Below are positions 44,599 to 53,839 of a DNA stretch of 64,000 bases, piece by piece. The notes below the pieces were generated by a model that made no database searches, had not been told where the DNA came from, and was given only the letters and a program-made list of their open reading frames with translations. Numbering within the stretch: the first letter of the stretch is position 1; each line of letters opens with the position of its first letter. The stretch comes from Bradyrhizobium sp. Gha (lineage in GTDB: Bacteria; Pseudomonadota; Alphaproteobacteria; Rhizobiales; Xanthobacteraceae): positions 434,001-498,000 of the forward strand of contig NZ_FOQM01000002.1 of NCBI RefSeq assembly GCF_900113735.1, given 5' to 3'. The position numbers and the translations under genes were made by a program.

Positions 44599-45506
44599 GC
44601 GCGCGCCGGATTTTCGCACGGCCGGCGCGCTTCGCCGCCGTCGCGCCCTATGTCTGGATGGTGCTGTTCTTCCTGGTGCCGTTCGGCTTCGTGCTGAAGA
44701 TCAGCCTGTCGCAGACGGTGATCGCACAGCCGCCTTACGAGCCGGTGTTCGACCTGACGGCGGGTTGGACGGCGATCCGGGCCGCCCTTGCCGCGTTGTC
44801 GATCGACAATTTCAAGCTGATCGTATCCGACGACCTCTATGTGTTCGCCTATCTGCGCAGTTTGACCGTTGCCATGACCGCGACCGGACTGCTGTTGTTG
44901 ATTGGCTACCCCATCGCCTATGGCATGGCGCGGCTGCCGAAGCGCTGGCAGGCCGTGGCGATGGTGCTGGTGATCGTGCCGTTCTGGACGTCGTTCCTGA
45001 TCCGCATCTATGCCTGGATCAACATCCTCCAGCATGACGGCCTGCTCAATCGGATCCTGCTGGCGCTGCATCTGGTCAGCCGGCCGGTAGTATGGCTGTC
45101 CACCGACACCGCGATGTATATCGGCATCGTCTATTCCTATTTGCCGTTCATGATCCTGCCGCTCTACGCCACGCTTTCCAAGATGGAGCCGGTGCTGGAG
45201 GAGGCGGCCGGCGATCTCGGCGCGCCGCCCTGGCAGGTGTTCTGGCTGGTGACTTTCCCGCTGTCGCTGCCGGGCGTCGGCGCTGGCGTTCTTCTTTGCT
45301 TCATCCCTGTTGTCGGCGAGTTCGTGATTCCGGATCTTCTCGCCGGCTCCAATTCGCTGATGATCGGCCAGACGCTGTGGCTGGAGTTCTTCACCAACAA
45401 GGATTGGCCGGTCGCCTCAGCCGCGGCGATCGTGTTGCTCCTGGTGCTGCTGTTGCCGCTGCTGCTCTACGAGCGGCTGCAGCGCCGGCAGTTGGAGACG
45501 CGGTGA
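44595..45506 (+). CDS. ABC transporter permease, PotB/PotH type
   Basis: The 303-residue inner-membrane permease has about six hydrophobic helices and the ABC-permease loop EEAAGDLGAPPWQVFWLVTF that contacts the ATPase. The domain and length are those of PotB/PotH (spermidine/putrescine family). The start ATG overlaps the ATPase stop (ATGA), so the genes are coupled. The second permease follows after one base. Probable role: half of the transmembrane channel of a polyamine-type importer; the substrate is unproven. Confidence 0.92.
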   Translation: MSARRIFARPARFAAVAPYVWMVLFFLVPFGFVLKISLSQTVIAQPPYEPVFDLTAGWTAIRAALAALSIDNFKLIVSDDLYVFAYLRSLTVAMTATGLLLLIGYPIAYGMARLPKRWQAVAMVLVIVPFWTSFLIRIYAWINILQHDGLLNRILLALHLVSRPVVWLSTDTAMYIGIVYSYLPFMILPLYATLSKMEPVLEEAAGDLGAPPWQVFWLVTFPLSLPGVGAGVLLCFIPVVGEFVIPDLLAGSNSLMIGQTLWLEFFTNKDWPVASAAAIVLLLVLLLPLLLYERLQRRQLETR

Positions 45507-45507
45507 G

Positions 45508-46320
45508 ATGCGCAAGTCCTCACGTCTGTCCCGCTTCAACGTCGCGTCGCTGGCGCTGGGCCTCGCCTTCCTCTATTTGCCGATCCTCATCCTCGTGATC
45601 TATTCCTTCAACGCCTCGCGGCTGGTGACGGTGTGGGGCGGCTGGTCGCTGCGCTGGTATCGCGAATTCTTTGCCGATCGCGCCATGATCGAGGCAGCCT
45701 GGATGAGCCTGCGCGTGGCGGTCGCGTCCGCAACCATCGCCACGCTGATCGGTACGCTGGCCGCGGTCGCGCTTTCGCGCGGCGAGCGCTTTCGCGGCCG
45801 CACCTTGTTCTCCGGGATGCTCTATGCGCCGCTGGTGATGCCGGAGGTGATCACGGGCTTGTCGCTGCTGCTGCTGTTCGTGGCACTGAACGCCGAGCGC
45901 GGCTTCTGGACAGTGACGATTGCCCATACCACGCTGACGATGTGCTTCGTCGCCGTCGTCGTGCAGTCGCGCCTCGGCTCGCTCGATCGGTCCCTGGAGG
46001 AGGCGGCCATGGACCTCGGTTGCGACCCTGCCCGTGCCTTCGTGTCCGTGACGCTGCCGCTGATCGCACCCGCGATCGTCGCCGGATGGATGCTCGCCTT
46101 CACGCTCTCGCTCGACGATCTCGTGATCGCGAGCTTCACCACGGGCCCGGGCTCGGCGACCCTGCCGATCCGGATCTATTCCGAGGTGCGCCTCGGTGTG
46201 AAGCCGGAGATCAACGCGATCTGCACGCTGGTGATCGCCCTGATCGCAGTCGTAATCGTCATCGCTTCGCTGGCTTCAAAACTGTCGAGCTCGCAGGGCG
46301 AAAGTGCCGCACCTCTCTAG
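45508..46320 (+). CDS. ABC transporter permease, PotC/PotI type
   Basis: The 270-residue permease has about six membrane helices and the coupling loop LEEAAMDLGCDPARAFVSVT. The sequence of the domains is that of PotC/PotI, partner of the PotB-type protein one base upstream. With the ATPase it would make a complete membrane complex, lacking only the substrate-binding protein. A membrane protein of the DUF6622 type follows 16 bases later. Confidence 0.92.
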   Translation: MRKSSRLSRFNVASLALGLAFLYLPILILVIYSFNASRLVTVWGGWSLRWYREFFADRAMIEAAWMSLRVAVASATIATLIGTLAAVALSRGERFRGRTLFSGMLYAPLVMPEVITGLSLLLLFVALNAERGFWTVTIAHTTLTMCFVAVVVQSRLGSLDRSLEEAAMDLGCDPARAFVSVTLPLIAPAIVAGWMLAFTLSLDDLVIASFTTGPGSATLPIRIYSEVRLGVKPEINAICTLVIALIAVVIVIASLASKLSSSQGESAAPL

Positions 46321-46336
46321 ATGGGAATGGTTCGTG

Positions 46337-46834
46337 ATGTTCGTTTATCAGATACTGGTCCATACGCCGCCCTGGGTCTGGATCCTGCTCGCGTATCTGG
46401 TCTGGCAGGGCATCACGTCGATGCGGCCGCGCAAGGCGCCGATCTGGCGTGCATTGATCGTGCCGATGGTGTTCATCGTCTGGGGTGTCTCGCGCATTGG
46501 CTTCGGGCATCAGGATGACCAGTGGCCGCTCGTTGCGTGGACCGTGGCGGCGCTGGCGCTCCTGCCCGTGGGCGTGCTGACGCCGCGCCCCTTCGATGTC
46601 GATCACAAGACCGGAGAGATCATCCGTCCGGGCAGCGCGTTCGGGCTGATCCGCAATCTCGTCGTGTTCTTTCTGCAGTACACGGTGAGCGTGATCTCGG
46701 CGATCGACGCCGGCGACCGGGCGATGGCCATCATCGTCGGCCGCGCCATTTCAGGCGCGACCGCCGGCTATTTCTTCGGCTCGATGATCGCGCTGCTGAT
46801 TGCTTATCGCAGGAAGCGCGCTGAAGATTTCTAG
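46337..46834 (+). CDS. DUF6622 membrane protein
   Basis: The 165-residue protein begins MFVYQILVHTPPWVWILLAY and has four or five hydrophobic segments, a pattern I recognise as DUF6622. Family function is unknown. An in-frame upstream codon at 46304 would overlap the PotC-type gene and is not needed; GGGA ten bases before the chosen ATG is a weak ribosome site. Its last four bases (CTAG) are shared with the stop codon of the convergent permease gene. Position after the Pot genes could mean cotranscription, but no functional link is implied. Confidence 0.75.
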   Translation: MFVYQILVHTPPWVWILLAYLVWQGITSMRPRKAPIWRALIVPMVFIVWGVSRIGFGHQDDQWPLVAWTVAALALLPVGVLTPRPFDVDHKTGEIIRPGSAFGLIRNLVVFFLQYTVSVISAIDAGDRAMAIIVGRAISGATAGYFFGSMIALLIAYRRKRAEDF

Positions 46835-47697
46835 GACTTCACCGCGCCCGCTGTGAGCCCGCCCACCATGTAGCGGCGGAAGGCGTAATAGACCGCGGCC
46901 GGCGGCAGCGCATAGATGAAGCCTGTGGTCATCAGCAACTCCCAGGGCGAGTCGTCGGCGGCGAGGAAGTTGCCGAGTGCGACGGGAAGCGTGATGTCCT
47001 GGTCGTTCGACAGCAGCAGGAATGCATAGAGATATTCGTTCCAGGCGAGCAGCACCGCATAGGTGCCGATCGCGACCAGCGAGGGCATCATCAGCGGCAA
47101 ATAAACCAGGCGGAAGATCTGCAGCGTCGTGGCGCCGTCCATCACCGCGGCCTCGTCGAGCTCGACCGGCAGCTTGTCGGAGGCCTGCTTCAGCACCCAG
47201 ATCGCGTAAGGGCTGGCGATCGTCACCATCGCCAGGATCAGCGACCAGCGATTGTTGAGCAGGCCGTAATTGCCCATGGTGCGGTACATCGGCACGGCGA
47301 GGAACGCCGCCGGAATGAAGTAGGTGAAGAGCGCGAGATTCAACACCATGCGTCCGCCCGGCACCTTCAGCCGCGAGATCGAGAACGCTGCGGCCGTCGC
47401 AACGACCAGGGTCATCACGCCGACCGCGGCGGCGATCACCAGCGAATTCCAGAACTGTATGTAGAAGTCGCGCAGGAAGTAATGCTGCTGCTTGAACACG
47501 ATCTCGAAGTTGTGGAGGGTCGGATGGTCCGGCCACAGCTTGCCCGAGAACGCGTCTTCCTTCGGGGAAATCGCGAACAGGAACATGTGATAGATCGGAA
47601 TCATCGTCCACAGGAAGACGGGAATGCCGATCAAGAGCAATCGCGCTTCGGTCGCGACGTCGCGCCAGGAAAACTCGCTTACGCCAGGAAGCTTCAT
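46831..47697 (-). CDS. CUT1 sugar ABC transporter permease, MalG type
   Basis: The 288-residue inner-membrane permease has six helices and the coupling loop DEAAVMDGATTLQIFRLVYL. The N-terminus MKLPGVSEFSWRDVATEARL follows the ATG at 47697, which overlaps the stop of the MalF-type gene by four bases and fixes the start; the upstream in-frame extension is antisense-like. The MalG-type C-terminus ends with YYAFRRYMVGGLTAGAVKS. With the second permease and a binding protein it forms a carbohydrate importer. No ATPase gene lies next to it. Confidence 0.93.
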   Translation of the reverse strand: MKLPGVSEFSWRDVATEARLLLIGIPVFLWTMIPIYHMFLFAISPKEDAFSGKLWPDHPTLHNFEIVFKQQHYFLRDFYIQFWNSLVIAAAVGVMTLVVATAAAFSISRLKVPGGRMVLNLALFTYFIPAAFLAVPMYRTMGNYGLLNNRWSLILAMVTIASPYAIWVLKQASDKLPVELDEAAVMDGATTLQIFRLVYLPLMMPSLVAIGTYAVLLAWNEYLYAFLLLSNDQDITLPVALGNFLAADDSPWELLMTTGFIYALPPAAVYYAFRRYMVGGLTAGAVKS

Positions 47698-48566
47698 CGC
47701 GACAACCGTTTCATCATGAAGTACACGAGCGGCAGGACGAACGGCATCGCGCAGACGATGGAGGCCATCGCGAGCGAGAGCTGGTCGAGCCGCAGATAGC
47801 GAATGCCGAGCGTCGACAGCACGTGGGTGAGGTCGGCCGGGCCGCCGCCGGTGAGCAGATAGACGCTGTTGAAATCGCCGAGCGTCCAGATCATCGAGAG
47901 CAGCGTGCAGGTGACGTAGAGCGTCTGCATCGACGGCCAGGTGATGAAGCGGAATTTCTGCCACCAGTTGGCGCCGTCGACTTCGGCGGCCTCGAACAGG
48001 TCCTGCGCGATCGCAAGGCGGCCGGTGATCAGGATCAGCGTCCAGAACGGCAGCGACTTCCAGATGTGTACGGCGATCGCCATGGTCAGCGCCACCGTCG
48101 GGTCGTTCAGCCAGTTCGGGCCGTCATCGCCGGTGAAAGAGAAGATGAGGTGGTTGATCACGCCCCATTCGGGGTTGAGCATGAAGCGCACCGACAGGAT
48201 GGTCGGGATCGACGGCACGGCCCAGGGCAGGATGAAGATCACCGAGAGCCATTTGATCCAGGTGCGCTGCTGCGCGAAGAAGCCGGACAGGAACAGCGCG
48301 ATCAGCATCTTGATGTTGATGCCGATGACCAGGAAGATCAGCGTGTTGACCGCGGCGCGCGCGAAGATCGGGTCGTTGTAGAGCGCGACGTAGTTCGACG
48401 GAGCCCGCGCCAGCCACAGCCCGTAGCAGACGGGATAAACCACGAAGGCGAGGAAAACGAGCAGATAGGGCACGAGCAGGACGATGCCCCAGACCTGCGC
48501 CGTGGTCAGCCGCGCCGACAGGGGTGGAGCGGGGATCGCCTGATCGCCAGAGAGCGTAATCGCCAT
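47694..48566 (-). CDS. CUT1 sugar ABC transporter permease, MalF type
   Basis: The 290-residue permease has six membrane helices and the coupling loop FEAAEVDGANWWQKFRFITW. Its stop and the start of the MalG-type gene overlap by four bases. The spacer to the binding-protein gene upstream is 98 bases and holds a perfect hairpin. Together the three genes form one operon of a CUT1 importer for a sugar or oligosaccharide; the substrate cannot be read from sequence. Confidence 0.93.
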   Translation of the reverse strand: MAITLSGDQAIPAPPLSARLTTAQVWGIVLLVPYLLVFLAFVVYPVCYGLWLARAPSNYVALYNDPIFARAAVNTLIFLVIGINIKMLIALFLSGFFAQQRTWIKWLSVIFILPWAVPSIPTILSVRFMLNPEWGVINHLIFSFTGDDGPNWLNDPTVALTMAIAVHIWKSLPFWTLILITGRLAIAQDLFEAAEVDGANWWQKFRFITWPSMQTLYVTCTLLSMIWTLGDFNSVYLLTGGGPADLTHVLSTLGIRYLRLDQLSLAMASIVCAMPFVLPLVYFMMKRLSR

Positions 48567-48591
48567 TCTTTGGGACTCTTTGAAAGGACTT

Positions 48592-48612
48592 CCGGCCGCT
48601 CGAGGCGGCCGG
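48592..48612. other. Perfect 8-bp hairpin between binding-protein and permease genes
   Basis: CCGGCCGC and GCGGCCGG are exact reverse complements around a 5-base loop. The stem lies between the binding-protein stop codon and the MalF-type start codon. In operons such as malE-malF, stems at this point stabilise the binding-protein mRNA relative to the permeases; the same role is inferred here. Confidence 0.6.
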
Positions 48613-48664
48613 TATTAGCGTTTCACCTCTCCGCGCACCAGCGCCGGGAGGAGGAAAAGAACAA

Positions 48665-50050
48665 CTAGCCTGCGACCTGCTTGACGCGGGCGATCAGCTC
48701 GTCGACGGCCTTGTCGACCGGGACCTTCTCGCTGACGATCCGGTTCATGGCCTTCGCCCACACGTTCTCGTTGTTGAGGATCGTGAACTTCCAGTTCTTG
48801 GTGAAGTCGAACGGCGCGGTGCCGCCCTTGAACTGCGCGTACACGGCCCGGCGGTGCTTGTCAGCCTGCCAGAACGGGCTTTCCTGGCTTTCCTTCGTCA
48901 CCGGGAACCAGCGGCCGAGCGCGCCCTCGATATAGGGACGGACATTCTCTTCCTGGAGCAGGAAGCTGATGAACTGCTTGGCCTCGGGCTTGTTCTTGGC
49001 CGCGGTGAAGATCAGCCCGGTCTTGACGTCGGAGCGGTAGCGGATGGTCGAACCATCGGGGGCCTTCGGGAAGGACGCAGTGATGATGTCCTGCTCATAG
49101 GCCTTCTTGCCGGCGTCGCGCTGTTCCTGCGTGAGGGCCTGGTTCTGCGAGTCCTCGTACCACTTCGCCGCGATCGAGATCGTGAAATTGTGGGTCATCA
49201 CGATCGTCTTGTTGTGGAAGGCGACGTTGTTGTCCGGATCCTTCCAGGTCGTCGAGGACGGCGGGGTGCAGCCCTTGATGTAGGTATCTGTGTAGTCCTT
49301 CATCGCCTTGATCAGGTTCTCGCGGACGTTGGGATCGTCGACCGTGAGCTTGCCGTCATCGTCGACCAGCTTGACGTGGTAGGCGTCCATGAAGGTGTAG
49401 AACGACTGGAATGCGTCGGTGGATTCCACGCCCATCGGCTGGCCGACGGCATAGATGCGCTGGCCGGTGGCCTTGCGGATCGCAGGCTGCACCTTGTCGC
49501 ACCAGAACGACCAGTAGCCGTTCCAATCATTCGGGATATCGCTCTGCTTGAAGCCGGCCTTCTCCAGCATGTCGTTCCAGATCTGGACGTGCATGCTCTG
49601 CTGCTTCAGCGGGAAGCCGTAATAAGCCTTCTTCTTGGCCACGTCGTTGTAGAGGATCGAGGCGTCCAGCGTATTCTGGACGAACCGGTCCTTGATCGGC
49701 TCAATGACGTCGGTGAGATCCTCGAGCTTGCCCTCGTAGGCCCACTTGCCCTGCGCCTGCACGTCGTAGGAATCGGAATAGGCGACATCAGGCACGGTGC
49801 CGGCATCGAGTGCTGCGACCGTCTTCGGAATCATGTCCTGGATCGCGTACTGCGACAATTCGACCTTGATGCCGGTCTTGGCTTCGAACTTCTTGATCGT
49901 CTCGATCAGCGCGTCGTCTTCGGAGCGATAGAAGCCCTTGCTCCACCAGACCGTAATCGTCTTTTGCTGCGCAAATGCGGGTGCAGCGGCTGCAAACAGC
50001 CCAGCTGCAGCGACCGCGATTGTAATTGCGCCAATAACCTTGGATTTCAC
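48665..50050 (-). CDS. Periplasmic sugar-binding protein of a CUT1 importer
   Basis: The 461-residue protein has a signal peptide (VKSKVIGAITIAVAAAGLFA; cleavage near PAFAQ) and the two-domain family-1 extracellular solute-binding fold. KTITVWWSKGFYRSEDDALI begins the mature part, followed by TVPDVAYSDSYDVQ and GFPLKQQSMHVQIWNDMLEK. The start is GTG at 50050, chosen for GGGAG about eight bases upstream; a TTG 15 bases upstream is weaker. The ligand is unknown. It leads an operon with two permeases. An 8-bp inverted repeat lies just upstream and may be its operator. Confidence 0.92.
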   Translation of the reverse strand: MKSKVIGAITIAVAAAGLFAAAAPAFAQQKTITVWWSKGFYRSEDDALIETIKKFEAKTGIKVELSQYAIQDMIPKTVAALDAGTVPDVAYSDSYDVQAQGKWAYEGKLEDLTDVIEPIKDRFVQNTLDASILYNDVAKKKAYYGFPLKQQSMHVQIWNDMLEKAGFKQSDIPNDWNGYWSFWCDKVQPAIRKATGQRIYAVGQPMGVESTDAFQSFYTFMDAYHVKLVDDDGKLTVDDPNVRENLIKAMKDYTDTYIKGCTPPSSTTWKDPDNNVAFHNKTIVMTHNFTISIAAKWYEDSQNQALTQEQRDAGKKAYEQDIITASFPKAPDGSTIRYRSDVKTGLIFTAAKNKPEAKQFISFLLQEENVRPYIEGALGRWFPVTKESQESPFWQADKHRRAVYAQFKGGTAPFDFTKNWKFTILNNENVWAKAMNRIVSEKVPVDKAVDELIARVKQVAG

Positions 50051-50072
50051 GTTTTTCTCCCTCAAGCGGCCG

Positions 50073-50098
50073 GTGTTTTAACCGGTCGGATAAAACAC
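50073..50098. promoter_or_regulatory. Perfect 8-bp inverted repeat upstream of binding-protein gene
   Basis: GTGTTTTA and TAAAACAC are exact reverse complements around a 10-base centre that itself contains ACCGGT. The site ends 22 bases before the GTG start codon of the binding protein. It is a good candidate for a repressor operator of the importer operon, or a 5' UTR stem. Confidence 0.45.
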
Positions 50099-50242
50099 TA
50101 GCCCATGGCCGCTATCCGATCTAGCGGCATGTTGTCAGACATAGGTCGAGGTGTATCGGGCGTTCGGAGATGCTTAACGCGCGCATCGATCCAATCACCG
50201 CATCAATTCGCCCCGATCAATTCGCGTGATCGGCGGACTCGA

Positions 50243-50280
50243 TCCTCAGTTGGAATCCGCAGTGGGATTCCTCAGTTGGA
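50243..50280. repeat. Duplicated TCCTCAGTTGGA across the AsmA stop codon
   Basis: TCCTCAGTTGGA occurs at 50243-50254 and 50269-50280, 26 bases apart, and the second copy contains the AsmA stop codon. Between them GGAATCC and GGATTCC make a 7-bp inverted repeat. The arrangement looks like a small tandem duplication at the gene end, possibly forming a transcript-end hairpin. Confidence 0.4.
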
Positions 50281-52173
50281 CTTGGCGCCTTCTTTGGCGT
50301 TTTCCGCCGTCGGCGATCCCTCCGGCGCCTGTCCCTTTCCGCCGGTGATGCGCTGTTTCAGCAGGTCGAGGAAAGGAGACGCCGCGGGCGACTGGCGGAT
50401 CAGGGCTTCGGGATCCGGGAAGATCAGCGGGTCGTCCCACGGACCCTGCACCATGAACGGCAGTTTGAAGCCAGAGGTTGTATTGAGGCTCGCCACACCC
50501 TTCATGTCATATTCGCGCGTCGGCACTGACGCTGTGCCGGTCAGCGTGATCTTCGCGGCCGGCCCTTCGACGCGGATGTCCTCGGCGGTGGCTATCCCGT
50601 CAGCGAATTTCACCGCGATGGTGAGATTGTCGTAGGGCGTCGAGCCGTTGCGGAAATTGCCGCCGCCCGACAGCGGCCGGCGCTCGAGCCGCTTCAGCAG
50701 TTGCTCGGCATTGAAGCCCGCGATCGCGCCGTCATGGCCTGTCACGGTGGCGGTCCCGTCGAGCGACTGCACCATGCCGAACGGGCTCGAGCCGGAGGCG
50801 GCGAGCGACACGTTGATGTTGCCGCGGCCGGACAGCTTGTTGACGCCGAACAATTCGGAGGCGCAGGCCTGGAGGTCGACGTCGGTGAACTGGAGTTGCG
50901 CCTTGATGTCGGCGACCGTATCGGCGCGCGAGATGCCGAACGAGCCCTTGGCGATACCGCCATAGACCTGAGCCTCGCCGACCGAGAGCGCCAGCGTGCC
51001 GTTGCGCAGATTGGCACCGATCGCGGTGCGGCCGAGCTTCGAAGGACCGACCGTCAGCCGGGCTGCCGACAGGCGCATGTCGAGGTCGGTGCTCGACAAT
51101 CCGTTGAGATCGAACAGCTGCCTGTTCCAGTCGCGCGCGCCGCTCGCGAGCAGGCGGAAGGTGGAGATATAGGGCGTCAGGTCGAGCGCGTCGGCGGCAA
51201 GCGTCGCTTGCAGCGTCTGCCGGCCGTTATTGGCATAGGTGATCACGCCCTCGGCCGTGTTGCCGTCGAGTTCGAGATTGACGTTGGTCAGCGCGATCGA
51301 GGCGCCGACGACATTGGCACGCGCCTTCAGCGCGAATCGGCCGAGGCCGCCGCTGCCGGGCTGCGGCTGCCCGGTCCAGCGCAGCGCGTTGCGCAAGGAC
51401 GGGCTGTCGATGGTCAGCGTGCCCTCCATCATCGGGCTGGTGCGGTTGGCGACGCTGCCGTCGAAAGCGAGCTTGAGCGGCGCGCTGGCGATCCGCGCCT
51501 TCAGGCCCGAGCGATCGCCCGAGAGGGCCGCGACGAAATCGGCGAAGCTGATCGAGCCGTCGACACGCTCGCCGCGCCAGTCGAACTGTCCGGTTGCGGC
51601 AAAGGAGCGAGAGATCGAAGGCCACGCCAGCGACAGGTCGATGTCCTCCAATTTCTCGGTGGCGTTCGTCGCGACGTCCTCGTAGTCGAGCACGCCGTCC
51701 TGGACGCGGATCTCTGAAAACGACACCTGGTTGTCGGCGCCGGGCTTCATCGTCCGCGCGATGGTCTGGATGAAGGGGGTCCAATTGCTGTCGCCATCCG
51801 GCTTCAGACTGACATGAATGTGTGGCCGCAGCAGCGTCAGGTCGGCGATCTCGAACCGTTGCAGCAGCAGCGGCAAAAGCCTGAGATTGGCCGTGAGCAC
51901 GTCGACATGGAGCGCAGGGTCGCTGGTGCCGCCCCCCTTGAGGCCGACGTCATGGAAGGAGATGTAGCTCGCCGGCAGCACCGAGATGTCGATGTTGCCT
52001 GCCACGCTGAGCTCGAGTCCGGTGACGTCGCGGATCTGTGCTTCCACGGCCTTGCGCAGCGCATCGCGGTTGATGAGCCAGGAGGTCGCGATCAGGGCGA
52101 TCAGCACGACGCCGAGCAGCGCCGCGATCGGCGTCCCGAGGCGCTTCATTCCTTGGGCCATGGTCAATGGCAT
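50272..52173 (-). CDS. AsmA-family envelope protein
   Basis: The 633-residue protein has one N-terminal membrane helix (about 13-31, GTPIAALLGVVLIALIATSW), then a long beta-rich periplasmic region. The AsmA N-terminal domain starts INRDALRKAVEAQIRDVTGL, and the C-terminal AsmA_2 part contains DLQACASELFGVNKLSGRGN and NFRNGSTPYDNL. AsmA proteins are bridge-like lipid carriers of the inner membrane that affect outer-membrane lipid and LPS supply. The start is one of three nearby methionines (52173, 52161, 52149); the upstream in-frame stretch is not protein-like. It is divergent from the CoA-transferase operon and unlinked to the sugar importer. Confidence 0.9.
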   Translation of the reverse strand: MPLTMAQGMKRLGTPIAALLGVVLIALIATSWLINRDALRKAVEAQIRDVTGLELSVAGNIDISVLPASYISFHDVGLKGGGTSDPALHVDVLTANLRLLPLLLQRFEIADLTLLRPHIHVSLKPDGDSNWTPFIQTIARTMKPGADNQVSFSEIRVQDGVLDYEDVATNATEKLEDIDLSLAWPSISRSFAATGQFDWRGERVDGSISFADFVAALSGDRSGLKARIASAPLKLAFDGSVANRTSPMMEGTLTIDSPSLRNALRWTGQPQPGSGGLGRFALKARANVVGASIALTNVNLELDGNTAEGVITYANNGRQTLQATLAADALDLTPYISTFRLLASGARDWNRQLFDLNGLSSTDLDMRLSAARLTVGPSKLGRTAIGANLRNGTLALSVGEAQVYGGIAKGSFGISRADTVADIKAQLQFTDVDLQACASELFGVNKLSGRGNINVSLAASGSSPFGMVQSLDGTATVTGHDGAIAGFNAEQLLKRLERRPLSGGGNFRNGSTPYDNLTIAVKFADGIATAEDIRVEGPAAKITLTGTASVPTREYDMKGVASLNTTSGFKLPFMVQGPWDDPLIFPDPEALIRQSPAASPFLDLLKQRITGGKGQAPEGSPTAENAKEGAKSN

Positions 52174-52448
52174 GTCCTGATCGGGTTGGTCGTTGCAGCC
52201 AGTAGGGCGGGGTCGGGAAACCTGCGCGTCCCCACGCCCAATTCCTGTTCTGTTAAGTGCCGCAACTTGATGGGTTTTCTTGTCGCTTTCAAGGCCGCGG
52301 ACGGGTCTGCCCACGACGTGGGCAGCTTCTACCACCGGCCCGCGGAATGGAGAACCCCGTATCATTGACGGCTTTGGAGGAATTCGCCTAATAATCGCCG
52401 CCAACAAGGCGCGACGCCTGCCGCAGATTTCAGTCGAGGGTTTTTTGC

Positions 52449-53156
52449 ATGAACAAGGTCTATCCCGACGCCAAGTCGGCGCTCGAGGGCATTCTCAAGG
52501 ACAACATGATGATCATGTCGGGCGGCTTCGGCCTCTGCGGCATCGCCGAGTCGCTGTCGGATGCGATCCGCGACTCCGGCGTCAAGGGTCTGACTGTGGT
52601 CTCGAACAATGCCGGCGTCGACGGCATCGGGCTCAGCCGCCTGCTGGAGACCCGCCAGATCAAGAAGATGATCTCGTCCTATGTCGGCGAGAACAAGCTG
52701 TTCGCCCAGCAATTCCTGGCCGGCGAGCTGGAACTCGAATTCAATCCGCAAGGCACGCTGGCCGAGCGCATTCGCGCCGGCGGCGCCGGCATCCCGGCCT
52801 TCTACACCAAGACGGGCGTCGGCACGCTGATCGCCGAAGGCAAGGAGCTGAAGGAGTTCGACGGTGAGAAATATCTGATGGAGCGCGGCCTGTTCGCCGA
52901 CCTTGCCATCGTGCACGCCTGGAAGGGCGACACCGCCGGCAACCTGATCTATCGCAAGACCGCGCGCAACTTCAACCCGATGATGGCGACCGCGGCCAAG
53001 GTCACCGTGGCCGAGGTCGAGCATCTGGTGCCGGCCGGTGAACTCAATCCCGATCACATCCATACGCCCGGCATTTTCGTGAAGCGCATCGTCGAGGTCG
53101 GCACGGCCAAGAAGCGCATCGAATTCCGCAACACCCGCCCGCGTACTGCCGCCTAA
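52449..53156 (+). CDS. scoA: 3-oxoacid CoA-transferase subunit A
   Basis: The 235-residue alpha subunit belongs to the succinyl-CoA:3-ketoacid CoA-transferase (SCOT) family. It shows [36 protein letters not shown] and [20 protein letters not shown]. The enzyme moves CoA from succinyl-CoA to acetoacetate, so acetoacetate can be cut to acetyl-CoA. It starts an operon with subunit B, 10 bases downstream. The Glu needed for catalysis is on subunit B. Confidence 0.95.
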   Translation: MNKVYPDAKSALEGILKDNMMIMSGGFGLCGIAESLSDAIRDSGVKGLTVVSNNAGVDGIGLSRLLETRQIKKMISSYVGENKLFAQQFLAGELELEFNPQGTLAERIRAGGAGIPAFYTKTGVGTLIAEGKELKEFDGEKYLMERGLFADLAIVHAWKGDTAGNLIYRKTARNFNPMMATAAKVTVAEVEHLVPAGELNPDHIHTPGIFVKRIVEVGTAKKRIEFRNTRPRTAA

Positions 53157-53166
53157 GGAGAGTCAC

Positions 53167-53817
53167 ATGGCCTGGACCCGTGAACAGATGGCTGCGCGCG
53201 CCGCGAAGGAATTGCGTGACGGCTACTACGTCAACCTCGGCATCGGTATCCCGACGCTGGTCTCGAACTACATCCCCGACGGCGTCGACGTCAGTCTCCA
53301 GAGCGAGAACGGCATGCTCGGCATGGGCCCGTTCCCCTATGAGGGCGAAGAGGATGCCGATCTGATCAATGCCGGCAAGCAGACCGTGAGCGAGCTGCCC
53401 TCGACCTCCTATTTCTCCAGCGCGGATTCCTTCGGAATGATCCGCGGCGGCCACATGGATCTGTCGATCCTCGGCGCCATGCAGGTGGCCCAGAACGGCG
53501 ATCTCGCCAACTGGATGATCCCGGGCAAGATGGTCAAGGGCATGGGCGGCGCGATGGACCTCGTCGCCGGCGTCAAGCGCGTCGTCGTGGTGATGGAGCA
53601 TTCCGCGAAGGACGGCCCCAAGCTGTTGAAGAAGTGCAATCTGCCGCTGACCGGCGAGCGCGTCGTCGACATGGTCGTCACCGACCTCGCGGTCTTCACC
53701 ATCGACAAGCACGGCGACGGCGGCATGGCGCTGATCGAGCTCGCCGACGGCGTCACGCTCGACGAGGTCAAGGCCAAGACCGAAGCCGAATTCCGCGTCG
53801 CGCTCAAGAACACCTAA
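53167..53817 (+). CDS. scoB: 3-oxoacid CoA-transferase subunit B
   Basis: The 216-residue beta subunit carries the catalytic Glu47 in the motif LQSENGMLG, which forms the covalent glutamyl-CoA intermediate. Further family segments are [30 protein letters not shown] and [22 protein letters not shown] precedes the ATG. It is coupled to scoA 10 bases upstream. A GNAT acetyltransferase gene follows after 22 bases and may be in the same transcript. Confidence 0.96.
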   Translation: MAWTREQMAARAAKELRDGYYVNLGIGIPTLVSNYIPDGVDVSLQSENGMLGMGPFPYEGEEDADLINAGKQTVSELPSTSYFSSADSFGMIRGGHMDLSILGAMQVAQNGDLANWMIPGKMVKGMGGAMDLVAGVKRVVVVMEHSAKDGPKLLKKCNLPLTGERVVDMVVTDLAVFTIDKHGDGGMALIELADGVTLDEVKAKTEAEFRVALKNT

Positions 53818-53839
53818 GGTCTTCGCGAAGGGGGCGCGC

